Shown here: positions 1 through 10,439 of the stretch, one piece after another
Layout: each line of letters starts with the position of its first letter
Numbering within the stretch: position 1 is the stretch's first letter
NCBI GenBank assembly: GCA_002633005.1
Contig: NMRA01000752.1
Coordinates: 58,689 to 122,688 of the forward strand
Direction: 5' to 3'
DNA length: 64,000 nucleotides
Origin: Phoronis australis
Lineage: Eukaryota > Phoronida > Phoronidae
Notes under the pieces: model-generated
Database searches by the model: none
What the model saw: the letters and a program-made list of their open reading frames with translations, nothing else
Told to the model about the DNA's origin: nothing
Program-made: the position numbers and the translations under genes

Positions 1-362
1 TGTTTACTATTACCGCTTGCCTTCAACCTTCGAATTAGTGGTATTACACAACCGACGTGAACTCATGTAACCGAGACAGTAAAACTAGGTTAATTTATTT
101 GACCCTGTGCTAAGACAAATATGCATCGACACGCAAAGTGGTATCAGCCTGACAACCTATTACGCAACTGCTACTCTAGCCTAAAAATAGCAGCCGACCA
201 GCTGGTCGGCTGATGGCCGGTCGGCTGAAGGGTCGGCTGGGGAGTCGCCTTATGAGTCGGCACTGCGGGCGGCTGCCGGTCGGCTAATTTTTAGCCGACC
301 GGTCGACGGCTAGTCTTCGACCAATTTCCGACCGGGCGGCCAAAAATTCGTGATGTGTGCTG
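1..362. mobile_element. Right end of GTCGGC-rich TIR transposon, copy 1 (cut by window start)
   Basis: This stretch closely matches 37196-37540, the right end of a complete element. It ends in GTGATGTGTGCTG followed by TA, the same terminus and flank as that copy. From about 190 to 340 it is packed with AGCCGACC/GGTCGGCT words in both orientations, probably subterminal binding sites for a transposase; that role is inferred. No coding sequence is visible. The rest of this copy lies left of the window. Confidence 0.8.
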
Positions 363-854
363 TATGTCAAGCGCATGCGTTCTGTCAAGAGGGATTCCCT
401 GTCTTTACTTCCTCTCGAAGTGTTATTGTTTCAGCAGAGAATTTCTCGAATTCAAAGACTGTGACAGCGGCATTGGACGAATTTCGACATGGTACGTGTG
501 CTTAATTTGTTGTAATTTATGCTATGTATGATCTTAAGAAACACTGCTCTTTTGACGGAGAAACTTCGCGAAGGGCGCGTTTTTAAATAGTTGAACACTG
601 CGGTTATCCGTGTTTTATTACTGCAGGTTCACTACTGGTGAAACACTAGCTAGATTTTTCTTCTTAAAACCGGCAAGGGTGTCCATGTTAGATCTGCTCT
701 CCGGCGCCAACTGGAACAGACATCTCCTTTCATAAAAGTGAGTAGTCTTTTACCTAGCAAGTGAACCTTCAGTAATACAACATGTGTTTTGTATTCCTTA
801 GCCTCTTACTCAGTCCTAGTGACTAAGAGTCTTAGTGTTAGAGATTTAGGCCTA

Positions 855-1880
855 CTGAAATGTCACCCAGCGGAGCCAGGTAGGACCTAGCATTTGTTTT
901 TTTTTGATGATACCTGAATCAGCTAGTTGACATTTGAAATATGTCAACCAGCGCAGTCAGGTATAACCTAGCATTTGTATTTTGTAATGATACCTGGATC
1001 AGGTAGTGACATTTGCGAAATGTCAATCTGCGGAGTCAGATAGGCCTTAGCATTATTTTGTATTTTTGTGATGATACCTGCCTCCCGTTCAGTAACGCTA
1101 GGTCCTAGCTTAAAAGCAAGACTTCGCAAGATTACGCGAAATATTGCCATGTATTTTAAATAAAAACAGGTGACCTAGACTAGCTTTTGGCTAGGTCCTA
1201 GCGTAGGTCCTGGCGTCTACTGAACGCACGCCTGGATCAGCTAGTTGACATTTGCAAAATTTCAACCAGCGGAGTCAGGTAGAACCTACCATTTGTATTT
1301 TTGTGATGGCACCTGGATCAGCTAGTTGACATTTGCAAAATGTCAACCAGCGGCGTCAGGTAGGACCTAGCATTTGTATTTTGTGATGATACCTGGATCA
1401 ACTAGTTGACATTTGCAAAATGTCAACCAGCGGAGTCAGGTAGGACCTAGCATTTGTATTTTGTGATCATACCTGGATCAGCTAAGTGACATTTGCAAGA
1501 TGTCAACCAGTGGAGTCAGGAAGGACCTAGCATTTGTATTTTGTGATGATACCTGGATCAGCTCGTTGACATTTGCAAAATGTCAACCAGCGGAGTCAGG
1601 TGGAACCTAGCATTTGTATTTTTGTGATGATACCTGGATCATCTAGTTGACATTTGCAAAATGTCAACCAGCGGATTCAAGTAGAACCTAGCATTCGTAT
1701 TTTTGTGATGATACCTGGATCATCTAGTTGACATTTGCAAAATGTCAACCAGCGGATTCAAGTAGAACCTAGCATTCGTATTTTTGTGATGATACCTGGA
1801 TCATCTAGTTGACATTTGCAAAATGTCAACCTGCGGAGTTAGGTAGGACTTAGCATTATTTTGTATTTTTGTGATGATAG
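855..1880. repeat. 80-82 bp tandem satellite array, about 11 units
   Basis: Direct inspection shows a unit recurring at 80-bp steps, for example at 1321, 1401, 1481 and 1561, with slightly longer units (82-83 bp) near the right end. Each unit holds ACCTAGCATTTGTATTTT, GTGATGATACCTGGATCA and a hairpin with arms GTTGACATTT and AAATGTCAAC around GCA. The last two units before 1800 are almost identical, which suggests recent unequal exchange. The array is interrupted at 1086-1226. No protein reading is supported. Confidence 0.9.
1086..1226. mobile_element. Small inverted-repeat (MITE-like) insertion in the satellite
   Basis: The segment starts CGTTCAGTAACGCTAGG and ends CTACTGAACG. About 35 bp at each end match as imperfect inverted repeats, including CTAGGTCCTAGC on both sides. 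It breaks the phase of the 80-bp array, so it probably inserted after the array formed. No clear target duplication is visible. Confidence 0.6.
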
Positions 1881-2795
1881 GTAGAACAAGTTGTCTGGTA
1901 ATTCAGAAGTGTTTTTAAAAAATTTCAGGTCATTTACATGGAGTTTTTTTATCGCGTTGCGCTACCCAATAGATGACACAAGCTCGAATGAAAGATGAAG
2001 TGAACTAGCTATATGAAAATGTTAAATTACCATGTGTAAGTTATTCACAGGTGCACAATTAATTCGTGACATATGTAACTGTGCAATTTTAGGGCAATTC
2101 CTAATTTAAAAAATTAGTTAAGTTTCATTGTCATTCTAGTGATCATTTTTAAATATTACACATTTCATCTTTAGGATGGCCATATTTACTCAGTTAACAT
2201 CGTAAAGAGTGTAAATTCCCTGCATAGATGTCTCCGTGATGATGATCTTGTGCAAAAGACCAAATCGATGTATTTTGATTAAAAAACAATAGATGTTGCA
2301 TTGCTCTAATTTCATTTTGAGTCAATTGCAAAGTACTAATTACAGCTTAATTATTCTGAATTGATATCTTCGCCATACGAAACAGTTTAATCTTAGAAAT
2401 TCAAAGCGTATGTCCATGACTCACTCAACATCTAATTGGCTAACAAAAATATCTTAGAAGTTATAATCAAAGTACAATTCACCTATAATTAATGTTGATG
2501 TTTGCATTGGAAGTGTAAGTGAGACCTAACAATTGATGTCTTACGAATTATTTTCCCAGGAAGAAAATATTTTTCACAAAGTTGATCAAAATATTCTCTG
2601 ATTATAAACCCACTGTACTCCATCAAAATGGAATTGATTGAGTCACAGCTACTATTGTATGCGACTTACATTCAATTTGTTGCTTTTGTATGCAGCGCTT
2701 TCTTTACTCCATGTTACTTCTTGCAGTCATCTTGTCTCAATGTACCAACTTGTAGCTCAGTGGAAACCGATTCTGAATTCCGGAACATAACACAG
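1881..2795. other. AT-rich intergenic DNA, nothing recognised
   Basis: I see no convincing exon, repeat or RNA gene here. Open frames are short and without family resemblance. Confidence 0.5.
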
Positions 2796-2913
2796 ATGGA
2801 CGGCGCACCCTAGGGGGATGGGGGGGGGCTATAGCCCCACTTTTTTCAGTGCTCCGGCGCCCATGGTCTATGGGCGGTGTACCACATGGGGGATGGGGGG
2901 CTGCACCGCCCAT
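2796..2913. mobile_element. Short MITE with ATGGRCGGYGCA inverted ends, copy 1
   Basis: The left end ATGGACGGCGCACCC and the right end (reverse complement ATGGGCGGTGCAGCC) are inverted repeats. The interior has GGGGCTATAGCCCCACTTTTTTC, which in shorter words recurs at 10146-10279. The strong G/C skew gives open frames on both strands; these are not genes. Confidence 0.65.
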
Positions 2914-5900
2914 GACACATATGACAGTTTGCCTTTGATTCTGCAAGCATTGACTATCATGATCTTAACTGGTTGTCTTTTATATTTTGAAACTTTAAGG
3001 TTTTGCTTTGTGATGTTATTTTATGGATGAGTCCTCCTGCAGCGGACAAGCTTACTTATTAATAACATTAATTTCTTTTCTCATCAGATCAGTGTCAAGC
3101 CTCAGCAGAGATTATTCATGAAGACCATGGGCATTTTCAGTGTTGTTGCCTTACTCGAAGGGAGGTAAGCAGTAAGAATTTCGTCCTGATGTGCCACCAC
3201 TCCGTTCATGTAGGAGGATACCCAGCCGTACCAGGCCTCTTCTCTGTGAGATTCATAAAGAAATAGTAACTACTAAGAATTAAAATTCTGACATTGTGAG
3301 GAAGAAGCAGCAAGTGGTTTAATTTTCAGTTTGAAACTTCGAACCTAATGGGGTTTTATGCAATGCCTAAGATTGGCGGTGAAATCTATATATTGTATAC
3401 GGAGAACAGCAGTGTGTTGTGACCAAGCTGTTTAACAGAAAATGTTGAATGCTATAGGCATTAAATTGAGGCTCTTACAAAGCATTTACCAGTTCAGTAA
3501 TGTCATTACTACTGTGTAAAGTAAGTACCTGAAAACACATTTACACAGTTTTAATTGCTGGAGTTTCTATTTCAGATGCATCAACCACAAATCATGTTGG
3601 ATTCCATTCTTCATTGTGCTGTCTCAGGACCGAGAGAGCCTTCTGCAAGGATGCCATGTTTTCATTTTCGAGAACCAGTCATCACTTCATATCCATCATT
3701 TGTCGTCACACATACTAAAAACAGAGGATGGACATACAAAGTAGTCTGGTGTCTATAATAGAATTATCGAAATGTAGTAGGGTGTATAATTCGTAAGTCT
3801 TGTTTATTGATGACATATACCATATGGTTATGTAGTACTTTATTGACAAGTCTGCACATTAAGTCAAATATTTACAAAACTGTAGAATTTTACTTCCTGT
3901 TGTATAACATAATGTTCAAGATAAATCTCAAAAATGCTGTTACAGTTTGCTAAATTATCGTCTCATTTTTGTTTTATGCAATTTAAAAAATTCATGAAAT
4001 TTATGCAATTCCTGCTTTCTGGTAGGCCCTCACACAAATGTGCAACATTTAAAAAAACATTTCTAACGGCATGTTGGGGATTAGTTTATAAAGTATATTC
4101 TGTAAAAGTTTCACGTGAATCCAATCAGCATCTTGTAAGATGTCCCAGGGATGGACAAAATTGGACAGTTTGATAGGGTCCTACATAACCAATGCTTTAT
4201 GATTATTACGTATTGAGCATCATTAACATTACCTCTGACAATTATGTCTTGCAGTGCTTGATTTAGTGAACTACAGATTGTGTTTGGTCACCTGGGAAAA
4301 ATCCCAAGTCGCCATGAAGTCACCACTGCGAGTATCAAAGTCAGACAATTCCCTCGAAATTTGTTTCAAAGTTTGTGTTGACTCCTAAATTTTAAGTTAC
4401 TAACAGTTTTCTTAGATTTGATACCTTTGTTTACAAGTGTTTTGTTTATTTCATGAAATTGGTGCATTTGCCACCACCGACAGCAGTTAGCACTTGTCAA
4501 ACTTGCATTAAAATTACATCAGGAATTACACAAGTGGAAGTTGGCGATAATCACGCATGATGAGTGAAACTAGCACGTAAAATGTATATGATCGCCTACA
4601 TTCTGAGTACACGGCGTAAGTTCCCAAGAACTGAGTGTAGCATAACCTTTTTAGCCAACTATTCTGATGACAAACATCTGTTTTGGACGACGTCAGATTT
4701 CCTTTGGCGACCTGGGATTTTCAGCAAGTAGCCAAATGCGACTTGGCTTCAAGCTAAGTGTTGAGCATCGTCTTACAATGCCGGCAATATCCCAAGATTG
4801 GTTAAGTATGATCATTTTTGCAAAGCTAATAAATTCATGGTTCTTTAGTGAGAATATTTTGAAAATGATGAGCAGCAGGAGACGCTCCTGCAATTGAAAT
4901 CATTATTACCTTGTCCATGACATGAGTTGAATGTTACTCTGATATTGGCAGATCAACAAATATATATTTTTCAACACATACTTGCTCCTAGTTAGGAAAC
5001 ATCAAGTCGTTGTGAAGTGTCTCTGACATCTTTTCTCTGTGATATTATGCATTGTGATTGAAATGGTAGTTGGATAAAAGATGACTATGGAAAATGTAGG
5101 TAGTGAATCTGTTTTACCATTAGCATAGCTAGGTGTGATATCAAGTTAAAATCAGAAACTTCAGACTAAAGCAAACCACATTTGTACTGGCTGAAGTAAT
5201 CGCTTAAAAGCACACAATACATATTCTTAAAAAACATTCATTTTGGTTTGTGTTTTTAGAGTATGTCTCAGTACTGAGTGCTATGAACTTTCAAAATTTT
5301 GACACGTATTTAAACTGCCCTGTGGCTGAATGAAATTCAGTGTTTGGTCATTGAGGCTAACTTCCTTTAATGTACTTAGAAATGTGTTTTGATTTGACTT
5401 GGCATTACCTAATTAACACTACATAGGACTTTAATTATACTTGATTGCTATACTCATCTTGTACCCTGGAAAAGCAACAACTTCTTGCATGCATATTGAT
5501 TCTTCACATCTTCGTTTTTTTTTCATCCAGTGACTTGCTTGGTATGTACATTTTGTCTGTATGCGTGTTCATTGCGTAATACCTGTAGAATGAGCTCTAG
5601 ATTTAGTGATGAGGAAACAAGTAAGAATATCAAACTAATCAAGATGCTGTTTTACATTTGAATCTAGCTTTAACAACATGATTGTACTTCAGCGCCATCA
5701 CCTACTTCACTTAAAATGTATGACAAAGTGTCACAAAGACTTGTATGATCTTGATTTGTTGTGTATACTGAACGTTACTCAGATGTCTTAGGATTCAATA
5801 CCTTTTTTGATTTTGCCTGTTTGAGACTTGATGAGAACTCCATTACTTTTGAACCCATTAAGCTTATCTTAGAACTGTTATCCGTTGTCCATCATCTTCA

Positions 5901-7272
5901 GTTCTGACTGTAAAGTTACTGTGGTTGTCTGAAAGAGAGGAATATACATATTAGTAAAAGTTTAGTTTTTTCACCGAAATGGTAATTTTGCTGTTTTGCA
6001 TTGTATTAGGTTATGATTAACTCTCAGGCAAAGTAGAAAAATATATCCCACAGCATACAAAATTGATCCATGTGTGTAACCTTTTTTGGGTTCTGACAGC
6101 CAGGGTAGTTTAACTTGGAAACAGGTATATCTTTAATTAACAGTCAGGGACTGGGGCACTTATGCAAACCTGTATGGCTGCCATCATGGGGCCACTAGCA
6201 ACACAATTCAGCACAAAACTATCGGTACATATTAGCCCAAAAATACACCAGCAATGTAAGAAACCCCGATATAACAAAGTAATGTGCACAGTTTTGGTAC
6301 CAACAAAACAAAATAAAAGTACACCAAAATTAATAGAACACACAGTTGGACATTATAATCTGTATCTGATCTGGAGAGAAAGTGAAAACTGACTGAGTAC
6401 TAAGCTTAGTGTATAGTGTTATTAATTACAAATGTCTAGATGTGACGAAATCTTTGATATGAGAGTTTTAACACTACCAAAGAATAATTGCATGTATTCC
6501 AACTCACCTTCACCGGGTTCATATAGGCCAAATTTCCAATTGCTCTTTGACAGCAGTGTAGTTGACTGACATCTCCACTTCAAAATCTTTTTATGGGTTT
6601 GATGCTGCCTCGTAATTTTCTACAAAGCCATGGATATTACCCCCAGTGTTTTTTGAAAAACTTCTTTTTCTGTGGAGACACACCAATAAATGCTCATATT
6701 TTCTTTCCTTGCCTGTGCGGTATGTGGGGAGAGCAGAGGGCCCCACTTTTCCAGACACTCAAAAAACCTGACAATGTTTATAAAAAATATTCAGATCTTC
6801 TATTTTTTTCTAACTGGGTGTAAATTGAGCTCGACCTAAATGAAGGTTTTATTCGAAATATTTTCAAAATTCCTTTCTCTGTGTGAGTCCTTGTGTATGA
6901 GTAAACTCTTTGTGTGAGTAGATAAATTTATTTCGAATGAAAATGATTTATTTATAATCATTACCATTTCATTGTAATCCTAACATTTTATTCATGTATT
7001 TGCGTATAATTTTTATATTTCTTTATATATGCCTGTTGGCACTTTCTGTGACAATTTCATAATAAACATAAAAAAATTATTTTACTGCAGTTTCATCTCC
7101 ACAACCCATTGCATAAATAACTCTTAACGTCCAGCTGATCAAATTTTGCTAGCCACGCGCTTTTGTCTTTCGTATCTTCTTTGTAGAAGAGTGTCTGGGA
7201 ATCCCTGCACTCCAAAATTTGAATCATGATTTTCGACAACAGATGTCCTTGCTGCATACCTGGATTGGCCAG
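2914..7272. other. Intergenic or intronic DNA without recognised gene
   Basis: Mostly AT-rich sequence with many short open frames and none that resemble a known family. Overlapping frames on both strands at 6137-6392 look like chance. If the GH31 gene downstream was once complete, its N-terminal exons should lie here, but I could not find them. Confidence 0.5.
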
Positions 7273-7471
7273 TTGATATTGTCCCGCTCCCGGCTGCCGA
7301 TGGCGGACTTTGGCGAATATTTACCGATAGATGGCCAGTTCTACAATGGAAAATCTGCCCAAGAAATGCACAATATCTGGCCCTCGTTGTGGGCTCGCTT
7401 AAACCGAGAGGCAGTTGAAGAAGCAGGCGCGCTTGGAGAGGTAGTCTTCTGGATGAGGGCAGGCTATTCGG
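7273..7471 (+). pseudogene. GH31 exon with the catalytic nucleophile motif
   Basis: The frame reads MADFGEYLP, FYNGKSAQEMHN, WPSLWARLNREAVEE and VVFWMRAGYSG. The Asp of MADFGE is the GH31 nucleophile by family knowledge. The exon ends after the first base of a Gly codon at 7471 with donor GTAAAG. The left border is uncertain; an AG at 7271-7272 is the nearest acceptor. The residues before MADFGE (SRSRLP) lack the Gly-Trp usual there, so this end may be eroded. Confidence 0.8.
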
Positions 7472-8619
7472 GTAAAGGCAGATGAGTGTCAATTCCTTGT
7501 AGGATATTTCATTGAAAGCTTTATACATGTGGATTTACTAATGGCTTTCGGTTGCGCATGATATAATATTTTATTTCTGCTTAATTACTATCGTCCTTCT
7601 TTTGTACGTTGTCAGGTTGCGAGTCGAGACAACGGTTTCGTTGATAACTATGCGACTTACCAAAATATCAACTTGTTTTAGCTTTAAGCTAGAAAACACT
7701 TCAGCTGATGTAGTGGGACATGTTTTATCTGCCCAACTTTGTATACAATGTAGGCCTATCGTACGTTTGTTTTCCCTGTGGAAGACCATATTGGTTTTTG
7801 ATATACACACGTTAGAATCTTTAGTTGTGATCGATATTTTCGAACCACATAGCTTCCACTTGCTGATTTCGCTGTACATGTATTTCTCTTAGCCATAGCG
7901 ATTTTTTTATAGTTCAACTGTTTACCCAGTGAAAATGGCTGTGGTTAAGTGTCGTCATTAACTTTGTCACGTTACCTTGCAACGGTCTGCGTTTCCCGTG
8001 ACTCGTCATTCACACTTGAGGTAGTCTTCACCGTTATTCAGGACCTCGTGGACAAGTCAGGCAAATATCTACAAAACTATGAAATAAAATTTGGAGTAGT
8101 TCTAAGTAGTTGTCTCGCGGCTAGCCAAGCTCACGTGACTGCTGTTCGCATTCAAAATACACGACAATATCTCGGATAATCTCTTTAATATCTCGGGAAT
8201 TTGGCAAATTTAGCAAAACAACAGCATCAGTAACATAACCAAATTTCGTTTAATGGAAATCTTCACCATGAAATCTCAAAAACACTACTCCAGTTTCCTA
8301 AACTATCACATACTTTTCGCTTAGTAGTCACCTGATGAAAATTTCACCCCGCGTCTCGTACTAAGACTCAAAAGTATTACACTCAGTCATTTTTAAATTA
8401 ATTTAAGACAATTTGAATTTTTTTATTTAAATAATTTTTCTAGGATCCACATAAACTTAAGCTAGGTGGATAACTATATCGTGGGAAGTGAACCGAAACT
8501 AACAAAATGTATCTGGTTCTGGAAATTTCATCAAGACGCCTCGGTGTTGTTTTGAATAGATTAACCTTGCTCAATGACAGCAGTTATCGATTTCATGGTT
8601 GATTTCGTCTTCATATCAG

Positions 8620-8856
8620 GAACACAAAAGCATAGCCTTCTTGCCTGGGCCGGAGGTCAGAACGTTGACTTCAGCTACGCAGACGGCATTGCATCCACCA
8701 TTCCAGCTGTGCTGTCGCTTGGAATTCTGGGAATGGGTTTGACTCATTTTGACATAGGCGGGTTCACCTCGCTGTATGGCGTCATCAGGACAAAAGAACT
8801 TTTGTTGAGAAGTGCTGAACACGCAGTCTTCACCCCCGTTATGAGAACTCACGAAG
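8620..8856 (+). pseudogene. GH31 exon with altered acid/base motif and lost splice donor
   Basis: The acceptor TATCAG at 8614-8619 precedes GAACACAAAAG, which completes the Gly codon begun at 7471. The frame reads HSLLAWAGGQNVDFSYADG, then SLGILGMGLTHFDIGG and FTPVMRTHE. The expected acid/base Asp in WAGDQ is Gly (codon GGT, one change from GAT). The exon should stop at 8856, phase 1, but the next bases are ATTTCA, not GT. The 237-bp length is a multiple of three, as required by the phases. Confidence 0.85.
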
Positions 8857-9382
8857 ATTTCAGTCATTTTATAATGATCTTCTGGAGTACTAATGTACCA
8901 CATCGAGTCACTGTTGACTCTATTCAGTTTTCTACATTATGTGCATATTCGCTGGTTCATAAATCAAAACAATTTTTCAGCAGTCACTACTGTTGAAAAA
9001 AATTGTCATACACACGACAATGTTCGCGATCAACAGTTTTCAACGTCTGCTTTATTGTTTTGCTGTGAACGACCGTCAAAACTAGGGAGAGTTCCAACGA
9101 ATTTCGTTGAAAATTATTCATCGTGAACATTGCTGTGTGTTCAACTTACTTTGTCTGCTTTTAGACATGTAAATGACGTACACTGTAGGTATATTTGATT
9201 TATTAAACAAATTGAGTATGTTTAAGATTTATGAAACTCAATCTTGGCATCCTTTAAAGTTTCCGGTTAAATTACCACACTATGGCATAGTAACTCATGC
9301 GAATGAACAGTGGAAGGTATTATTGCAGGGCTCAGATTATTTTTGCGCAAAACCTTATATTTGATGAAAGCTTTCGTTTCAG

Positions 9383-9867
9383 GTAATCGGCCGTCGGAAA
9401 ATTTCCAGTACTACTCCACAAATTCTACGCTGGACGAATTTGGTCGTCTTACTCACCTGCATAATTTGTTGTTTAACTACACACGTGAAACTGTCCTACA
9501 AAATTCCCAGCTTGGCATTCCAGTTCAGAGGCCAATCTTTCTGCACTATCCGGAAACTGCAACTAATCTTGCGGTAAAGTACCAGTACTTGTACGGCGAC
9601 GACATACTGGTTGCTCGAATATTAGACGAAGGCGCCACCTCTTGGGACGTATACCTACCGGAAGACGAATGGGCTTATCTGTAGAACGAAACCGTGTCGC
9701 GCGGCCCCATAGACGCCACTGTTAACTCACCAATCGGTTTCCCGCCAGTGTTTTACAGAAAATCGACGAAATGGGGTTCCGTTTTTGAAGGAATGAGATC
9801 ACAATACAATGCCGTTATTGATTTTTTTCATAATAGTCTATTAACACTCAGAGACCCCGTTTCATGA
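9383..9867 (+). pseudogene. GH31 last exon with in-frame TAG
   Basis: The acceptor TTTCAG at 9377-9382 precedes GTAATCGGCC, completing E-G-N-R-P. The frame reads GNRPSENFQYYS, HLHNLLFNYTRETV, QRPIFLHYPETA, YQYLYGDDILVAR and WDVYLPEDEWAYL, then TAG at 9682. The same frame continues as NETVSRGPID and SPIGFPPVFYRKS to a TGA at 9865-9867. The TAG stands where the family has Trp (TGG to TAG, one base). Confidence 0.85.
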
Positions 9868-10145
9868 AACTATTTTAGTCTTCGCCAAGACCGAAATAAT
9901 GCTGTCACTCCATTACATGTCACATTAAGATTGTTGAACAATGCTGATGATGTCATGACAACAATCAAACTTTGAAGCTTAAACTTTTCTGAAACGGAGC
10001 CCTGAAATTGGATCTGCCTTTGGTATCAAATGATTAAATGAAATAAAGGATATTTATGAAACCTTATGCAGGTTGATTTTTGTCACTTTGTGCTAAATGT
10101 TTATCCAGTTTTACGCACCTGATTATGAAGTCTGTTACATGCCGC

Positions 10146-10279
10146 ATGGGCGGCGCAGCACTGAAAAAAGTGGGGGCTAAAGCACCCTCAGCCACCCTGT
10201 GGTGCACCGGCTATAGACCATGTGCGATGTGGCGCTGAAAAAAAGTGGGGGCTATAGCCCCATATGGTGCGCAGCCCAT
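10146..10279. mobile_element. Short MITE, second copy of the 2796-2913 family
   Basis: It starts ATGGGCGGCGCAGCAC and ends GTGCGCAGCCCAT, forming inverted ends of about 12 bp, and shares the word GTGGGGGCTATAGCCCC with the copy at 2796-2913. It contains the block CTGAAAAAAGTGGGGGCTA twice, so it may be a tandem or head-to-tail derivative. Confidence 0.65.
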
Positions 10280-10306
10280 GTGCTTTTGCCTGTAACGTAT
10301 CCTTTC

Positions 10307-10436
10307 CAGTGGCAGATTTAGAGGGGCCATGGCCCCCTAAAACTCTCGCAGATGCCATTTGGAAGTTCAGTTCGGAGGTGCAAATGTCTGACAGGCAAAA
10401 CCCTGCCCCCCAACTCAAAATCCTGGATCCGCCCCT
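10307..10436. mobile_element. MITE fragment with CAGTGGCAGATTTAG / GGATCCGCCCCT ends
   Basis: The left end CAGTGGCAGATTTAGAGGGG and the right end TGGATCCGCCCCTCC are imperfect inverted repeats. Ends of the CAGTGGCGGAT type are common in non-autonomous hAT elements, but I see no target duplication. A fragment of the same family lies near 60798-60848. Confidence 0.5.
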
Positions 10437-10439
10437 CCT

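Larger units (their letters stand above)
7273..9867 (+). pseudogene. GH31 glycosidase, sulfoquinovosidase (YihQ/SITS)-like, decayed C-terminal half
   Basis: Three exons (about 7273-7471, 8620-8856, 9383-9867) join in phase and read the C-terminal half of a family GH31 alpha-glycosidase. Seen: the nucleophile motif MADFGEYLP, then HNIWPSLWARLNREAV, MRAGYSG, DGIAST, HFDIGG, MRTHE, GNRPSEN, QRPIFLHYP and a final GFPPVFYRK. MADFGEYLP and the QNVD block fit the sulfoquinovosidase-like branch best. Family knowledge: the acid/base is the Asp of a W-x-GD motif; here it reads WAGGQ, so Asp is Gly. The donor after exon 2 is AT instead of GT, and a TAG at 9682-9684 sits where a Trp is expected while homology runs on in frame to a TGA at 9865. 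The N-terminal half was not found. Three independent lesions make a pseudogene likely; a dead but spliced paralogue is less likely. Confidence 0.85.

Noticed and set aside
2737-3030. Proline- and glycine-rich open frames on both strands
   Set aside because: They are produced by the G-rich MITE at 2796-2913.
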